Assembly (NCBI GenBank): GCA_027451865.1
Contig: DAIDHW010000001.1
Coordinates: forward strand, 207,798 to 271,797
Origin: Leptolyngbyaceae cyanobacterium clean351
GTDB lineage: Bacteria; Cyanobacteriota; Cyanobacteriia; DAIDHW01
DNA: 64,000 nucleotides
Direction of reading: 5' to 3'
Shown here: positions 18,650 to 28,421 of the stretch, piece after piece
Layout: each line of letters opens with the position of its first letter
How positions within the stretch are numbered: the first letter of the stretch is position 1
The notes under the pieces: model-generated
Databases searched by the model: none
What the model saw: the letters and a program-made list of their open reading frames with translations, nothing else
What the model was told of the DNA's origin: nothing
Position numbers and translations under genes: made by a program

Positions 18650-19715
18650 AGGATATTTCTCCTGAACGGGTGAGGGCACGGGGGGACGGGGGGGAGGAGA
18701 CCAAAACATGGGGACGGCGCAACTGAGCAAGGGTGGCACTGCCGGTGCAAAACATGACAGTTGCCAGTTCGGCAAGCAAAGCCTCTAACAAATTATACAG
18801 GTGCGCTTCCGATTCTTGGGCAGCCCGCAACAGGGGGGAGGCCAGGCCGGCTAGGTCAGCTCCCAAGGCAAGTACCTTAGCTACCTCTAGGCCGTCCCGC
18901 AGCCCACCGGAGGCGATCAGGGGCAGTTGGGGCAGGGCCTGACGCACCTGCAGGACACACTCGGCTGTGGGTAAGCCCCAGTTGGCAAAGGTATGGCCCA
19001 GACGACGTTGGAGGGGGTCAGTGGCGCGTTCGCTTTCCACCCGTGACCAGGAAGTCCCCCCTGCCCCCGCCACGTCCACGGCTGCTACTCCCGCTGCTAC
19101 CAACTCTACAGCCACAGCTGCGGAAATGCCGTTACCGACCTCTTTGATGATTACCGGCACTGGTAGATGTTGGCACAGGGCCGCAATCTTATCCAATAAG
19201 CCGCGGAAATTGCGGTCCCCCCGGGTTTGAACGCACTCCTGCAGGGGGTTGAGGTGCAAAATTAGGGCGTCTGCCTCCAGCTGCTCTACAACTTGACAAC
19301 ACTCCGCCAGGCCATAACCATAGTTTAACTGCACTGCTCCCAGGTTAGCAAACAGGGGAATATCCGGGGCCAGCCGGCGCACGGCAAAGGTGGCTGCTAA
19401 GGGAGCCTGCTCTAGGGCCACCCGCTGGGAACCGACTCCCATGGCCAAACCGTATTTTTGGGCGGCCGCCGCTAGCCGCTGGTTCAACTGCCACGCTAAG
19501 TCGGTCCCGCCAGTCATAGAGGAGATAAGCAGGGGCGCCCCTAGGGGTTTGCCGAGAAAGGAACTAGACAGACTGACCTGGTCTCGGTCTAATTCTGGTA
19601 GGCAGCAGTGGTTAAACCGGTAGGCTTCTAAGCCGTTGGTGATCTGGTCACACTGCACATCCTGCTCCAGGCAAATCTTCAAGTGGTCAGCCTTGCGGCT
19701 TTGGATGTCAGTCAT
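18618..19715 (-). CDS. fni: type 2 isopentenyl-diphosphate isomerase
   Basis: An FMN- and NADPH-dependent enzyme (365 aa) that interconverts IPP and DMAPP for isoprenoid, carotenoid and chlorophyll-phytol synthesis. Family motifs are visible: RKADHLKIC at the N terminus, [22 protein letters not shown], the VAGAGGTSW flavin loop and IASGGLRDG. Length is typical. Cyanobacteria generally use this type 2 enzyme rather than Idi-1. The C-terminal tail after the barrel is short and Ser-rich. Confidence 0.93.
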   Translation of the reverse strand: MTDIQSRKADHLKICLEQDVQCDQITNGLEAYRFNHCCLPELDRDQVSLSSSFLGKPLGAPLLISSMTGGTDLAWQLNQRLAAAAQKYGLAMGVGSQRVALEQAPLAATFAVRRLAPDIPLFANLGAVQLNYGYGLAECCQVVEQLEADALILHLNPLQECVQTRGDRNFRGLLDKIAALCQHLPVPVIIKEVGNGISAAVAVELVAAGVAAVDVAGAGGTSWSRVESERATDPLQRRLGHTFANWGLPTAECVLQVRQALPQLPLIASGGLRDGLEVAKVLALGADLAGLASPLLRAAQESEAHLYNLLEALLAELATVMFCTGSATLAQLRRPHVLVSSPPSPRALTRSGEISYATSQDSSAL

Positions 19716-19755
19716 GGTGATGCAGGCCAGTTAGGGTTATAATTGTTCGTCCGGG

Positions 19756-19798
19756 GGTGCAAGTCCCTTTGGGGATAGCGTCGCCTGCACCTTGCAGG
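19756..19798 (+). other. mutually exclusive hairpins in the rpsA leader
   Basis: GGTGCA (19756-19761) can pair with TGCACC (19786-19791). CCTGCA (19784-19789) can instead pair with TGCAGG (19793-19798). The two pairings share bases, so only one can form at a time. They lie about 57 bases before the rpsA ATG. Control of ribosomal protein S1 synthesis is a possible role, but this is inference from a short region. Confidence 0.3.
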
Positions 19799-19854
19799 TC
19801 TGCCTCGCCTGCCCAAATATTCATACGGAGATTCTCTAACAGGAAACACTCAGC

Positions 19855-20850
19855 ATGGTCAATCAGCAAACCGTCCGTCCAGAGGTGGGCTTTACCCACG
19901 ATGACTTCGCCGCCCTGCTTGATAAGTACGACTACCATTTTAACCCCGGAGACATTGTGGCGGGGACCGTCTTCAGCCTGGAACCAAGGGGAGCGCTGAT
20001 TGATATTGGTGCTAAAACCGCGGCCTACATCCCGATCCAAGAGATGTCCATCAACCGAGTGGATAACCCCGAGGAGGTCCTGCAGTCCAACGAGACTCGG
20101 GAGTTTTTCATTCTGGCGGATGAGAATGAAGAGGGCCAGTTGACCCTTTCGATCCGCCGCATAGAATACATGCGAGCCTGGGAAAGGGTTCGTCAACTGC
20201 AAAACGAAGACGCCACCGTCCGCTCCCTGGTATTTGCCACTAACCGGGGGGGAGCCCTGGTGAGAATTGAAGGCTTGCGGGGGTTCATCCCCGGTTCCCA
20301 CATCAGCACGCGCAAGCCCAAGGAGGAACTGCTCGGAGAGGAGTTGCCCCTGAAGTTTTTGGAAGTTGACGAGGAGCGTAACCGCCTAGTGCTAAGCCAT
20401 CGGCGGGCCCTGGTAGAGCGCAAGATGGACGGCTGGGAAGTCGGCGAAGTGGTGATTGGTACTGTCCGAGGGATCAAGCCCTACGGCGCCTTCATCGACA
20501 TTGGTGGTGTTAGTGGTCTACTGCACATCTCCGAAATTTCCCACGACCACATTGACACTCCCCACAGTGTCTTCAATGTCAATGATGAGCTAAAGGTGAT
20601 GATCATTGACCTAGATGCAGAGCGGGGACGGATCTCCCTGTCTACCAAGCAACTTGAACCAGAACCCGGGGACATGGTCAAGAACCCCCAAGTCGTGTAC
20701 GAAAAGGCGGAGGAGATGGCCGCCCGTTACCGAGAGCGGATGCAGATCCAGCAGTCCCTAGGGGCCACTGCAGTCTTTGGGGCGGAGGCTGCCGAGGTGG
20801 TAGAGGATATCCCCCCCGCCCTAGAAGAGGATCCATCTCCCGAAGCTTAA
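19855..20850 (+). CDS. rpsA: 30S ribosomal protein S1 (three S1 domains)
   Basis: A 331-aa S1 protein with three OB-fold S1 motifs (about residues 32-100, 118-185 and 200-270). Each contains blocks such as GDIVAGTVFSLEPRGALIDI and KPYGAFIDIGGVSGLLHISE. Cyanobacterial and plastid S1 are shorter than the six-domain enterobacterial form, so the length is normal. It recruits mRNA to the small subunit. The acidic C-terminal tail (EDIPPALEEDPSPEA) is typical. The ATG follows a weak AGGAAA ribosome-binding site. Confidence 0.93.
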   Translation: MVNQQTVRPEVGFTHDDFAALLDKYDYHFNPGDIVAGTVFSLEPRGALIDIGAKTAAYIPIQEMSINRVDNPEEVLQSNETREFFILADENEEGQLTLSIRRIEYMRAWERVRQLQNEDATVRSLVFATNRGGALVRIEGLRGFIPGSHISTRKPKEELLGEELPLKFLEVDEERNRLVLSHRRALVERKMDGWEVGEVVIGTVRGIKPYGAFIDIGGVSGLLHISEISHDHIDTPHSVFNVNDELKVMIIDLDAERGRISLSTKQLEPEPGDMVKNPQVVYEKAEEMAARYRERMQIQQSLGATAVFGAEAAEVVEDIPPALEEDPSPEA

Positions 20851-20878
20851 AAGCCCCAAGAGTCACCCGTTAAGCTGC

Positions 20879-20928
20879 TATAATCTGGGGATCTTTTAGA
20901 CTTCTCCGTCGTTGCTCTACCGAGAGGG
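20879..20928 (+). promoter_or_regulatory. metK -10 element and ribosome-binding site
   Basis: A consensus TATAAT lies at 20879-20884, with no clear -35 at the right spacing. GAGAGGG at 20922-20928 lies 7 bases before TTG 20936 and fixes that TTG as the metK start, because no ATG is available there and a TTG at 20912 has no such site. Confidence 0.5.
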
Positions 20929-20935
20929 TATTAAT

Positions 20936-22198
20936 TTGGCTCGCCGCTACCTATTCACGTCTGAATCCGTAACTGAAGGGCACCCGGATAAAATTTGCGA
21001 TCAGATTTCTGATGCCGTTCTCGATGCGCTCCTGACCCAGGACCCCACCAGTCGGGTGGCAGCTGATGTAGTGGTCAACACTGGTCTGGTACTGGTTACT
21101 GGGGAGATCACCTCCGCTGCCCAGGTCGACTACATTGAGTTGGCTCGCCAAAAGGTGACCGAGATCGGCTACACCGACAACGTGAGTGGCTTTTCCGCCC
21201 AGGGCTGCGCTGTGCTAGTGGCCATCGATGCCCAGTCGGCAGACATCTCCCAAGGAGTAACCCAGGCCCAGGAACAGCGAGATGAGGCCAGTGATGACCA
21301 CCTAGACCGCGTGGGGGCTGGAGACCAGGGGTTGATGTTTGGGTTTGCTTGTAATGAAACCCCTGAACTTATGCCCCTGCCCATTAGTTTGGCTCACCGC
21401 ATCACCCGCCAGTTAGCCGCAGCTCGTAAAAGTGGTCAGCTGCCCTACCTGCGGCCGGACGGTAAAAGTCAGGTGACGGTAGCCTATGAGGATGGTCGTC
21501 CAGTGGGCATCGACACCATCTTGATTTCCACCCAGCACACAGCCGAGATTCCCCCTATCACAGACCCCCAAGCAGTTCAAGCCAAAATTAAGGCAGACCT
21601 GTGGTCAACGGTAGTGTTGCCGGTCTTCGCTGACCTAGAGCTCCAACCGGACCACCAGACCCGGTTCCTGGTCAATCCCACCGGCAAGTTTGTGATTGGG
21701 GGCCCCCAAGGGGATTCCGGCTTGACCGGGCGCAAAATCATCGTCGATACCTACGGTGGTTACTCTCGTCACGGCGGGGGGGCCTTCTCCGGTAAGGACC
21801 CCACCAAGGTAGACCGTAGTGGTGCCTACGCAGCCCGGTATGTGGCGAAGAACATTGTTGCTGCTGGTTTAGCTGACCGCTGTGAGGTCCAGATAAGCTA
21901 TGCCATCGGGGTAGCGCGGCCCGTGAGCCTGATGGTGGAGACCTTTGGAACAGCCAAGGTGGCTGAGGAACGCCTCCTAGAACTAATTCAGCGCCACTTT
22001 GAATTGCGCCCTGCCGGGATTATTGAAACCTTCAACCTTTGTCACCTACCCCGGGAAAGGGCCGGAAGGTTTTATCAGGACGTGGCTGCCTACGGTCACT
22101 TCGGTCGTCCAGACCTGGATCTACCCTGGGAGCGGACCGACAAGGCAGCCCTGTTGTTGGAGGACCTTTCCCTCTCCCTATCAGGAGTGCGGAGCTAA
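20936..22198 (+). CDS. metK: S-adenosylmethionine synthase
   Basis: MetK (420 aa from TTG 20936) makes S-adenosylmethionine from methionine and ATP. The product begins with a residue run [18 protein letters not shown] that matches the family start. [28 protein letters not shown] and the C-terminal RPDLDLPWE are conserved. An upstream TTG at 20912 would add eight unrelated residues and lacks a good ribosome-binding site. trmB follows 9 bp downstream, so the two are probably cotranscribed; both concern SAM chemistry. Confidence 0.95.
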   Translation: MARRYLFTSESVTEGHPDKICDQISDAVLDALLTQDPTSRVAADVVVNTGLVLVTGEITSAAQVDYIELARQKVTEIGYTDNVSGFSAQGCAVLVAIDAQSADISQGVTQAQEQRDEASDDHLDRVGAGDQGLMFGFACNETPELMPLPISLAHRITRQLAAARKSGQLPYLRPDGKSQVTVAYEDGRPVGIDTILISTQHTAEIPPITDPQAVQAKIKADLWSTVVLPVFADLELQPDHQTRFLVNPTGKFVIGGPQGDSGLTGRKIIVDTYGGYSRHGGGAFSGKDPTKVDRSGAYAARYVAKNIVAAGLADRCEVQISYAIGVARPVSLMVETFGTAKVAEERLLELIQRHFELRPAGIIETFNLCHLPRERAGRFYQDVAAYGHFGRPDLDLPWERTDKAALLLEDLSLSLSGVRS

Positions 22199-22207
22199 AT
22201 CGGGGCT

Positions 22208-22855
22208 ATGGCTGTCCCTCTGCCACGGGTACGGGAGCACGTCAATCCCCTGAGCCGTAGGTACCAGACCCCGGTAGCCCTGCCGGACTGGCGGCAAGTG
22301 TACGCTCAAACCAACCGCCCCTGGCACCTGGACCTGGGGTGTGGTCCGGGACGGTTTCTGCGGCAGATGGCTGAGGCACGCCCGGACTGGAACTTTCTGG
22401 GGTTGGAAATCCGCACCCCCCTGGTCCTGCGGGCTCAAGCCCAGGCCCAGGGGTTTACTAACCTCTACTACCTCGCAGCCAACGCCAATGTGTGCATGGC
22501 TGCCCTAGGGGGGTCCATGCCCCTTGGCTGTGTGCAGTTAGTGAGTATTCAGTTCCCTGACCCTTGGTTTAAGCACCGGCATCAGAAGCGCCGTCTGGTC
22601 CAGTCATCCCTGGTACATCAGCTAAGTCAAATTCTCCCAGCAGGGGCCCGGGTCTTCTGCCAGTCTGACATATTGGAAGTGGCTGAACAGATGCGTCGCC
22701 GCTTTAGCGCCCACCCCCTGTTTTCCTGCAGTCCTGACCAGGGATGGCTTGCCGCCAACCCCCTGCCGGTTGCCAGTGAGCGAGAGCTCTCTACCCTGCA
22801 GCGGGGCCTACCAGTGTACCGCCTAGTAGTAGAGCGCCAGGCCCAGCCGCTATGA
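22208..22855 (+). CDS. trmB: tRNA (guanine-N7-)-methyltransferase
   Basis: TrmB (215 aa) methylates G46 of tRNA using SAM. The SAM-binding motif reads LDLGCGPGRFL, followed by GLEIR and the conserved QFPDPWFKHRHQKRRL block that defines the family. It starts at ATG 22208, 9 bp after metK, which makes its cofactor. Size is typical of cyanobacterial TrmB. Confidence 0.92.
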   Translation: MAVPLPRVREHVNPLSRRYQTPVALPDWRQVYAQTNRPWHLDLGCGPGRFLRQMAEARPDWNFLGLEIRTPLVLRAQAQAQGFTNLYYLAANANVCMAALGGSMPLGCVQLVSIQFPDPWFKHRHQKRRLVQSSLVHQLSQILPAGARVFCQSDILEVAEQMRRRFSAHPLFSCSPDQGWLAANPLPVASERELSTLQRGLPVYRLVVERQAQPL

Positions 22856-22886
22856 TGAAACTACTATTGCCACTGCACCGCTAGCC

Positions 22887-23318
22887 TTGGAACTTTCCTG
22901 TAAGATGGACTACACTCTGCGGGCGCTCCTGGAGTTAGCCGATAATTACTCCCAGGGAGAACCACTCCAGGGACGTCAGATTGCCGCCTCCCAAAATGTC
23001 CCGGAGCGCTACCTAGAACAACTCCTCGCCACCCTACGGCGGGCAGGGTTAGTCCGCAGCCAACGGGGAGCTAGGGGTGGATACCTTTTGGCCCGCGACC
23101 CCCAAGAGATTAGCCTTCTGGAAGTCCTTGACTCTCTTCAAGGTCTAGACTCCCAAGGAGAAACTTCCCCTCAGTTGACCCTAGAGGGCCTAGTCATCCG
23201 TGAAGTTTGGCAGGAAGTTAGTCAAGTACTCCGGGAGTGCTTAGCAGGTCATACCCTCCAGCAGCTGGCAGACCGGCGGGATAGTCGCCGGCATTTGGCC
23301 ATCATGTATTATATTTAG
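22887..23318 (+). CDS. Rrf2-family transcriptional regulator
   Basis: A 143-aa winged-helix regulator. The N terminus (ELSCKMDYTLRALLELA), the recognition-helix region VPERYLEQLLATLRRAGLV and the wing RGARGGYLLA are diagnostic. The IscR/NsrR-type cluster needs three cysteines between helices 5 and 6; only one Cys (LRECLAG) is present there. It therefore probably does not bind a canonical Fe-S cluster and may sense cysteine-synthase partners, as CymR does. The start is TTG 22887. Target genes are not evident. Confidence 0.85.
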   Translation: MELSCKMDYTLRALLELADNYSQGEPLQGRQIAASQNVPERYLEQLLATLRRAGLVRSQRGARGGYLLARDPQEISLLEVLDSLQGLDSQGETSPQLTLEGLVIREVWQEVSQVLRECLAGHTLQQLADRRDSRRHLAIMYYI

Positions 23319-23348
23319 CCCTTCCGCACCTACCTTTGGGGTTTTTCG

Positions 23349-24455
23349 ATGTCCACTATTCCTCTGACCACCTTAGCGGTAGCCCCCCGCCTAGTCCAAC
23401 GGGGCCGCGGTATTCTCCCCCAGGCTGTAGACAGAATTATGGCCTTGGGCAGCCGGCCGCTGCTAGTCGGGGGGGCTAAAACCCTTGAGCGGGTTACTGA
23501 CCTATTGCCTGCCTACCCCCGAGCTACCTATCACCCTGATTGCTCCGGTGCTACCCTCAAGGCTCTACACCAGGCTGCCGAAGATCATCAGGCGAATGTG
23601 GTCGTGGGTGTAGGAGGAGGCAAGGCCCTAGATGCTGCTAAACTTTTGGCCCACCAGCGGCGGGTCCCTGTGGTAACTATTCCGACGAGTGCGGCTACCT
23701 GCGCTGCCTGGACCGCCTTGGCTAACGTCTATTCTGACCAGGGGGCGTTCCTGTACGACGTCGCCCTAGACAGTTGTCCGGACCTGCTCCTCCTAGACTA
23801 TACTCTGGTGCAGACCGCCCCCCCCCGGACCCTAGTAGCCGGGATTGGAGACGCTTTAGCCAAGTGGTACGAAGCCTCCATTAGCAGTGCCCACTCAAGC
23901 CAGACCCTGGTCACTGCTGCTGTCCAGCAGGCTAGGGTTTTGCGTGACCTCCTCCTGCAGCAGTCCCTTTTAGCGCTCCAGGAGCCGGGGGGTTCCGTCT
24001 GGGAACAGGTTGTCGATGCTACCGTCCTGCTGGCGGGGGTGATGGGGGGCCTAGGGGGCGCCCCCTGCCGCACCGTGGCAGCCCACGCGGTCCATAATGG
24101 CCTCACCCATCTGCTGGGTAGCCATGGGCGTCTCCATGGGGAAAAGGTTGCCTACGGAGTCTTAGTACAATTACGTCTAGAAGAACTAGTCCAGGGGAGC
24201 ATCCTGGCCCAGGAAAGCCGCAGCCAACTGCTGCGGTTCTACCGTCAAGTTGGTCTGCCTTGCACTTGGGCCGAACTGGGTCTGGGAGAAGCCACTGAAC
24301 CCCAATTGCGCACCGTCGCCCAGGTAGCCTGCGCACCGGGGTCAGACCTACACCGGCTACCCTTCCCCGTCAGTCCAGAGACCCTTTGGGCGGCCCTGGT
24401 TTCCACGGATACTAAGGCAGATACTTCTGCACGACACCCCAGCCGGTCCAGCTAA
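23349..24455 (+). CDS. iron-containing alcohol dehydrogenase family protein (GldA/G1PDH-like)
   Basis: A 368-aa member of the Fe-ADH/glycerol dehydrogenase family. The NAD-binding GVGGGKALDAAK motif is near residue 89 and the IPTSAAT loop follows. Metal ligands are suggested by GIGDALAKWYE, HAVHNGLTH and GRLHGEKVAYG. Glycerol dehydrogenase, glycerol-1-phosphate dehydrogenase and related polyol enzymes share this fold, so the substrate cannot be fixed. Its last 44 bp overlap the convergent DUF4079 gene. Confidence 0.82.
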   Translation: MSTIPLTTLAVAPRLVQRGRGILPQAVDRIMALGSRPLLVGGAKTLERVTDLLPAYPRATYHPDCSGATLKALHQAAEDHQANVVVGVGGGKALDAAKLLAHQRRVPVVTIPTSAATCAAWTALANVYSDQGAFLYDVALDSCPDLLLLDYTLVQTAPPRTLVAGIGDALAKWYEASISSAHSSQTLVTAAVQQARVLRDLLLQQSLLALQEPGGSVWEQVVDATVLLAGVMGGLGGAPCRTVAAHAVHNGLTHLLGSHGRLHGEKVAYGVLVQLRLEELVQGSILAQESRSQLLRFYRQVGLPCTWAELGLGEATEPQLRTVAQVACAPGSDLHRLPFPVSPETLWAALVSTDTKADTSARHPSRSS

Positions 24456-24849
24456 CTCCCATCAGGGTTAGGAGGATCAGACCGTTAATGACTAGGTGGG
24501 TGGGCCGCGCCCAGGGACGGCTAGGATGAATGCTCAGGGCACTGGCAGCCGAGACAACTACTAAACTGACCACAGCAAGACCGAAGGTCAGGTGCCAGGA
24601 GTGGCCCAGGGTGCCATAGTGGCCCAGGGTGCCAACTACTCCAATTCCCAACAGTAAAAACACCAAGGCCACTAGGGCAAAACCCAGGCCCAGGTGCACC
24701 GTCCGCAGGAGGGGAGGGCGGGGCTGGCGGGCTTGACGACCCCAGAGTAGTTGGCTGCCAGTGCTCAGGAGCGCAAGATAGACCGCCAGGGACAGACCCA
24801 TGGACCAGGCGGCAATTTTCCATAGCCAGATAAAGGAGGGGAGGTCCAC
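24412..24849 (-). CDS. DUF4079 membrane protein
   Basis: A 145-aa integral membrane protein with four predicted hydrophobic helices. The N-terminal WLWKIAAWSMG, a central GTLGHYGTLGHS and a C-terminal TGWGVVQKYLP fit the DUF4079 family found in cyanobacteria and plastids. The internal GTLGHYGTLGHS arises from a short tandem DNA repeat. Function is unknown. The start is GTG 24849. TATTAT lies about 45 bp upstream on the minus strand as a possible -10. A second DUF4079 gene lies at 27.7 kb. Confidence 0.8.
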   Translation of the reverse strand: MDLPSFIWLWKIAAWSMGLSLAVYLALLSTGSQLLWGRQARQPRPPLLRTVHLGLGFALVALVFLLLGIGVVGTLGHYGTLGHSWHLTFGLAVVSLVVVSAASALSIHPSRPWARPTHLVINGLILLTLMGVSWTGWGVVQKYLP

Positions 24850-25002
24850 AGACCGAGAAAATAAGCGCTTCGAATCCTATAATACCCTGCTCCACCCCCG
24901 TAACCAGACCAGGGTAATGTTAAACTGTTTATCCGTCACCGAGATGGCAGACGTGCTACCAAATTGGGAATTGCCAGGTCGCAGACCAGGGGAGATATTC
25001 AC

Positions 25003-26136
25003 ATGAGTAGTCTAAACTCCCGCCCCGGGGTTGGGATTCGTACCGCCCAAGCCCGCTCCGAACGCCTAGTCGGCCAAATTCATGTCTACGATGGGGCCGG
25101 CAAGGGAAAATCCCAGGCCGCCCTGGGGGTGGTCTTGCGCTCCATTGGCCTAGGGATCAATTCCGACCGGCAAACCCGGGTCCTGTTGCTGCGGTTTCTC
25201 AAGGGACCCGGGCGCCCCTACGACGAGGACGGGGCCATCGAGGCGCTACAGCGGGGCTTTCCCCACCTCATCGACCAGGTACGCACCGGCAGGGCGGAGT
25301 TTTTTGGTCCCCAGGAGATCACCCGGTTCGACCGCCTAGAAGCCCAGCGGGGCTGGGACATTGCCAAGGGGGCCATCGCTTCAGAACTCTACTCAGTAGT
25401 AGTTCTAGACGAAATCAACCCTATTCTTGACCTGGGTCTGCTGTCCACGGAGGAAGTGGTCCAGACCCTCCAGCAGAAACCCGAGGGCACCGAGATCATT
25501 GCCACTGGCCGGGGGGCACCCCAAGCCCTCAGAGATATTGCTGACCTGCACTCGGAAATGCGCCCGGTCCTACACGAACGGGGGATCGAGGGTTTAGAGG
25601 TCTACACTGGCAGTGGTAAAGGTAAATCCACCAGCGCCCTGGGTAAAGCCCTCCAGGCAATTGGCCGCGGCATCAGCCAAGACAAATCCCACCGAGTATT
25701 AATCCTGCAGTGGCTCAAGGGAGGCAGCGGTTATACAGAAGATGCCGCCATCTCAGCCCTGCGGCAGATCTACCCCCACCTGGTAGACCACCAGCGTTGC
25801 GGTCGGGATGCCATCGTCTGGCGGGGACAGCAGCAGGAGCTAGACTACGTGGAAGCAGAGCGGGGTTGGGAAATTGCCCGGGCTGCCCTCGCCTCGGGGT
25901 GTTATAAAACGATCATTCTGGATGAACTAAATCCCACCGTCGACCTAGAGTTACTGCCAGAGGAGCCCATCGTCCTGGCCTTACTGCGTAAGCCCCGGGA
26001 CACTGAGGTGATCGTCACCGGCCGCTGCAAGAACCTGCCTAGCTACTTCCAGCTAGCCAGCGTTCACTCGGAAGTCTACTGCCACAAGCACTACGCCAAC
26101 AGTGGAGTAGAGCTAAAGCGAGGGGTAGACTTTTGA
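25003..26136 (+). CDS. double CobO/BtuR-type P-loop protein
   Basis: A 377-aa protein made of two tandem corrinoid-adenosyltransferase-like (CobO/CobA) P-loop domains. Each has its own Walker A: GAGKGKSQ near residue 32 and GSGKGKST near 210. Each has an ERGW(D/E)IA segment and a VVLDEINP/IILDELNP Walker B-like strand. Single-domain CobO makes adenosylcobalamin precursors. The doubled form is found in cyanobacteria and its activity is less certain. ATG 25003 is chosen for the GGGGAG site 8 bases upstream, over a TTG at 24964. Confidence 0.82.
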   Translation: MSSLNSRPGVGIRTAQARSERLVGQIHVYDGAGKGKSQAALGVVLRSIGLGINSDRQTRVLLLRFLKGPGRPYDEDGAIEALQRGFPHLIDQVRTGRAEFFGPQEITRFDRLEAQRGWDIAKGAIASELYSVVVLDEINPILDLGLLSTEEVVQTLQQKPEGTEIIATGRGAPQALRDIADLHSEMRPVLHERGIEGLEVYTGSGKGKSTSALGKALQAIGRGISQDKSHRVLILQWLKGGSGYTEDAAISALRQIYPHLVDHQRCGRDAIVWRGQQQELDYVEAERGWEIARAALASGCYKTIILDELNPTVDLELLPEEPIVLALLRKPRDTEVIVTGRCKNLPSYFQLASVHSEVYCHKHYANSGVELKRGVDF

Positions 26137-26212
26137 CTCTCCCTCGAGCAACCCGCTCTTGGGAACCCTCCTGGCCCTAAGATAGGGTTAGGACCTTAAC
26201 TAGCTAACCCCT

Positions 26213-26467
26213 ATGCCCCCCCGTTGGCCGCGCCAACCAGACCGGCAAGACCCAGACTATCGCCGGCTTGACGACCGGATGAATTTTGCCGTCCATGTGG
26301 CTCTATTTGCCGCAGTCAATTCCGGCCTGTGGTTTTTCCAGACCCTTGGCCGGCTGGAAGGAGCCACCTGGGTAGGCCTGGGTTGGGGGACTGCCCTATT
26401 CCTGCATGGGGTCTACATCTTTGCCCTGGCCCAGTACAATCCCCCCGACCATAGCCCCCATGAATAA
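26213..26467 (+). CDS. 2TM-domain small membrane protein
   Basis: An 84-aa protein with a basic/acidic N terminus ([19 protein letters not shown]) and two hydrophobic helices, about residues 25-42 and 52-72, separated by a short polar loop. It matches the 2TM-domain pattern of small bacterial membrane proteins. The last 8 bp overlap the trpA start, so translation may be coupled. Function unknown. Confidence 0.7.
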   Translation: MPPRWPRQPDRQDPDYRRLDDRMNFAVHVALFAAVNSGLWFFQTLGRLEGATWVGLGWGTALFLHGVYIFALAQYNPPDHSPHE

Positions 26468-27254
26468 GGTCTCTGATTGTTTCCGCGTCCTCAGGCTGAA
26501 TGGCCGCTGTGCCCTCATTCCCTTCATCACCGCCGGAGACCCGGACCTGGAGACTACCGCCCTTGCCCTGAAAACTCTGGCCGACCAGGGGGCAGACCTA
26601 ATCGAGCTGGGGGTGCCCTACTCTGACCCCTTGGCCGATGGGCCAGTTATCCAAGCTGCCTCTACCCGAGCCCTGGGCCGGGGAGTGACCCTGGAGGGAG
26701 TGCTTGAGATGGTGGAAGAGGCCACCCCTAGTCTCAAGCCACCCCTAGTTTTGTTCACCTACTACAACCCTATCCTCTCGTGGGGGGTGGAAAACTTCCT
26801 GGGGCGGGCGGCCCAAGCCGGGGTTAGCGGTCTGGTGGTGCCTGACTTGCCCCTGGAGGAGGCAGCCCCCCTCCTACAAGCTGCCCAAGCCCAAGGCCTA
26901 GAGGTAGTACTTTTAGTAGCTCCCACCAGTTCCCCTGCCAGGATCCAAGCCATTGCTGAGCAGTCCCAGGGATTTATTTACCTGGTGAGCGTAGTGGGGG
27001 TAACTGGCATGCGAACCGAGCTCGAGCAGCGAGTACCCGGGTTGATTGCCCAGATCCGCCAGGTCAACCAAAAACCGGTTGCCGTCGGGTTTGGTATTTC
27101 CAGTCCTCCCCAGGCTGCTCAGGTTAAAGCCTGGGGGGCAGATGCAGTGGTGGTAGGCAGTGCTTTTGTCAAACGGCTCGGCAGCGGCGATCCGGCCGCC
27201 GGGCTACAGGCTATCGGTGAATTCTGCCAGTCCCTGCGCCAGGCCCTGGACTAG
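26460..27254 (+). CDS. trpA: tryptophan synthase alpha subunit
   Basis: TrpA (264 aa) cleaves indole-3-glycerol phosphate to indole and GAP. The catalytic Glu lies in [16 protein letters not shown] and the Asp in [24 protein letters not shown] and the phosphate loop VGFGISSP are conserved. The ATG lies inside the preceding small gene's end. trpB is not adjacent; trpD is at 51.9 kb, so trp genes are dispersed, as is usual in cyanobacteria. The stop forms a shared CTAG with the convergent TPR gene. Confidence 0.95.
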   Translation: MNKVSDCFRVLRLNGRCALIPFITAGDPDLETTALALKTLADQGADLIELGVPYSDPLADGPVIQAASTRALGRGVTLEGVLEMVEEATPSLKPPLVLFTYYNPILSWGVENFLGRAAQAGVSGLVVPDLPLEEAAPLLQAAQAQGLEVVLLVAPTSSPARIQAIAEQSQGFIYLVSVVGVTGMRTELEQRVPGLIAQIRQVNQKPVAVGFGISSPPQAAQVKAWGADAVVVGSAFVKRLGSGDPAAGLQAIGEFCQSLRQALD

Positions 27255-27682
27255 GGAGCATTCTGATCCAGCTGCTGAATGGCCTGGAGGGTAGCCTGGT
27301 AACGGTCCATCTGGTCTTGGGCTTGGAACAGTTTAGCTGCCCGCAGGTAGTCCTGCCTAGCTGCCTGCTTATTGCCGAGGGCGTAATAGGTAGAACCCCG
27401 ACGCAGGTAGGCAAGGGCAAAGTTTGGGTTGAGGTTGAGGGTTTGATTGAAGTCCGCTAAGGCAGCAGTCTTGTTGCCGACGTAGAAGTAGTCTGAACCC
27501 CGGTAAAAGTAGGCGTAGGCATAACCGGGGTCTTGCTTAATAGCCTCGGTGAATGCGACAATCGCCCCTTGGTAGTTCTTGGCTAGGGTTTTGGTTACCC
27601 CCTGGTCGAAGTACTCCTGGGCGGTGAGAGCCTTGGCTAGGTAGACTACCCCGGGCACCGGAGGGGGAGGAACCGTCATCAT
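27251..27682 (-). CDS. TPR-repeat protein
   Basis: A 143-aa protein with about three tetratricopeptide repeats ([60 protein letters not shown]). These form a protein-binding superhelix. The N terminus lacks a clear signal peptide. It begins exactly where the upstream DUF4079 gene ends, so the two are one operon. The partner is unknown. Confidence 0.8.
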   Translation of the reverse strand: MMTVPPPPVPGVVYLAKALTAQEYFDQGVTKTLAKNYQGAIVAFTEAIKQDPGYAYAYFYRGSDYFYVGNKTAALADFNQTLNLNPNFALAYLRRGSTYYALGNKQAARQDYLRAAKLFQAQDQMDRYQATLQAIQQLDQNAP

Positions 27683-28183
27683 CTAGATACTCAAGCCGAG
27701 CTTGAGGCCGAGCAACCCGTGCACCACAAGTACTCCTAAGGCAACACTGCCCAAGTAGGCATGGACAGTCCGCAGGTTGGTTCCCTGCTCCGGGGTTTGG
27801 CGTTTGAACACCGAGGAGAGGAGACCATTAGTCATCAGGAGCCCCACTGCCAGGGACCCGGTCCAGAAATGGGGGCTGCTGAGGATCGGTTGCTCCTGCA
27901 TCACCAGGGATAAGATGCCACCCGTATAACCCATGACAATGAATAGGGTCATAAGGGGGGCGATTTGGCGATGGCTAAGTTTGTTGGTGCCCGCCTCTTT
28001 AACTTCGCTACTGAGACGACTGCGCCAGCCGGTAAGTCCTACCGCAGTCCCCATGAACAACACCACAATCCCCATCATAAAGGGATGTCCCCAGTGGACG
28101 ATTGGTTCTGGCAGGTTCAGGCTGGCAAACTGAGCGGCAATAGGTTGCAGGATGTCGGTCAGTTGTTGACTGAGGGTTTCCAT
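27683..28183 (-). CDS. DUF4079 membrane protein (longer form)
   Basis: A 166-aa DUF4079 protein with four hydrophobic helices. Family marks include HWGHPFMMGIVVLFMG, a central FWTGSLAVGLLMTNG and the C-terminal HAYLGSVALGVLVVHGLLGL, which contain conserved His residues that could hold heme or a pigment (inference). It is distinct from the shorter paralogue at 24.4 kb. It is the first gene of an operon with the TPR protein. A degraded copy of its 5' end lies at 28.9 kb. Confidence 0.8.
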   Translation of the reverse strand: METLSQQLTDILQPIAAQFASLNLPEPIVHWGHPFMMGIVVLFMGTAVGLTGWRSRLSSEVKEAGTNKLSHRQIAPLMTLFIVMGYTGGILSLVMQEQPILSSPHFWTGSLAVGLLMTNGLLSSVFKRQTPEQGTNLRTVHAYLGSVALGVLVVHGLLGLKLGLSI

Positions 28184-28421
28184 GGCTGGAGTGTTAAGGA
28201 TTATGAGCCCATGGTACCTGGATTTGAGTGGACTGACCAGACCCGGGCCCCAGGAGAGATGGGTCTAGCTAGCCTCCCTAACAGCAACTCTGGGGCTGTG
28301 GAAACCTGTGGGAGGGCTGTGTAGGGTAGATAACTAACTCAGACCTCCCTGGTCTTTCACCCTAGAACCAGATTTGTCCCAGTTAGGCGGTCGGTTTTCC
28401 CACCCCCCTAGGAGTAAGACT

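Noticed and set aside
18650-18775. Longer start of the DUF6679-like gene
   Set aside because: The extension is proline-rich, lies inside fni, and is not part of the conserved core.
24870-24900. A tRNA-like stretch (TTCGAATCC ... CTGCTCCA)
   Set aside because: The T-loop-like TTCGAAT is not flanked by complementary stem arms and no cloverleaf forms. It reads better as a promoter region for the genes on either side.
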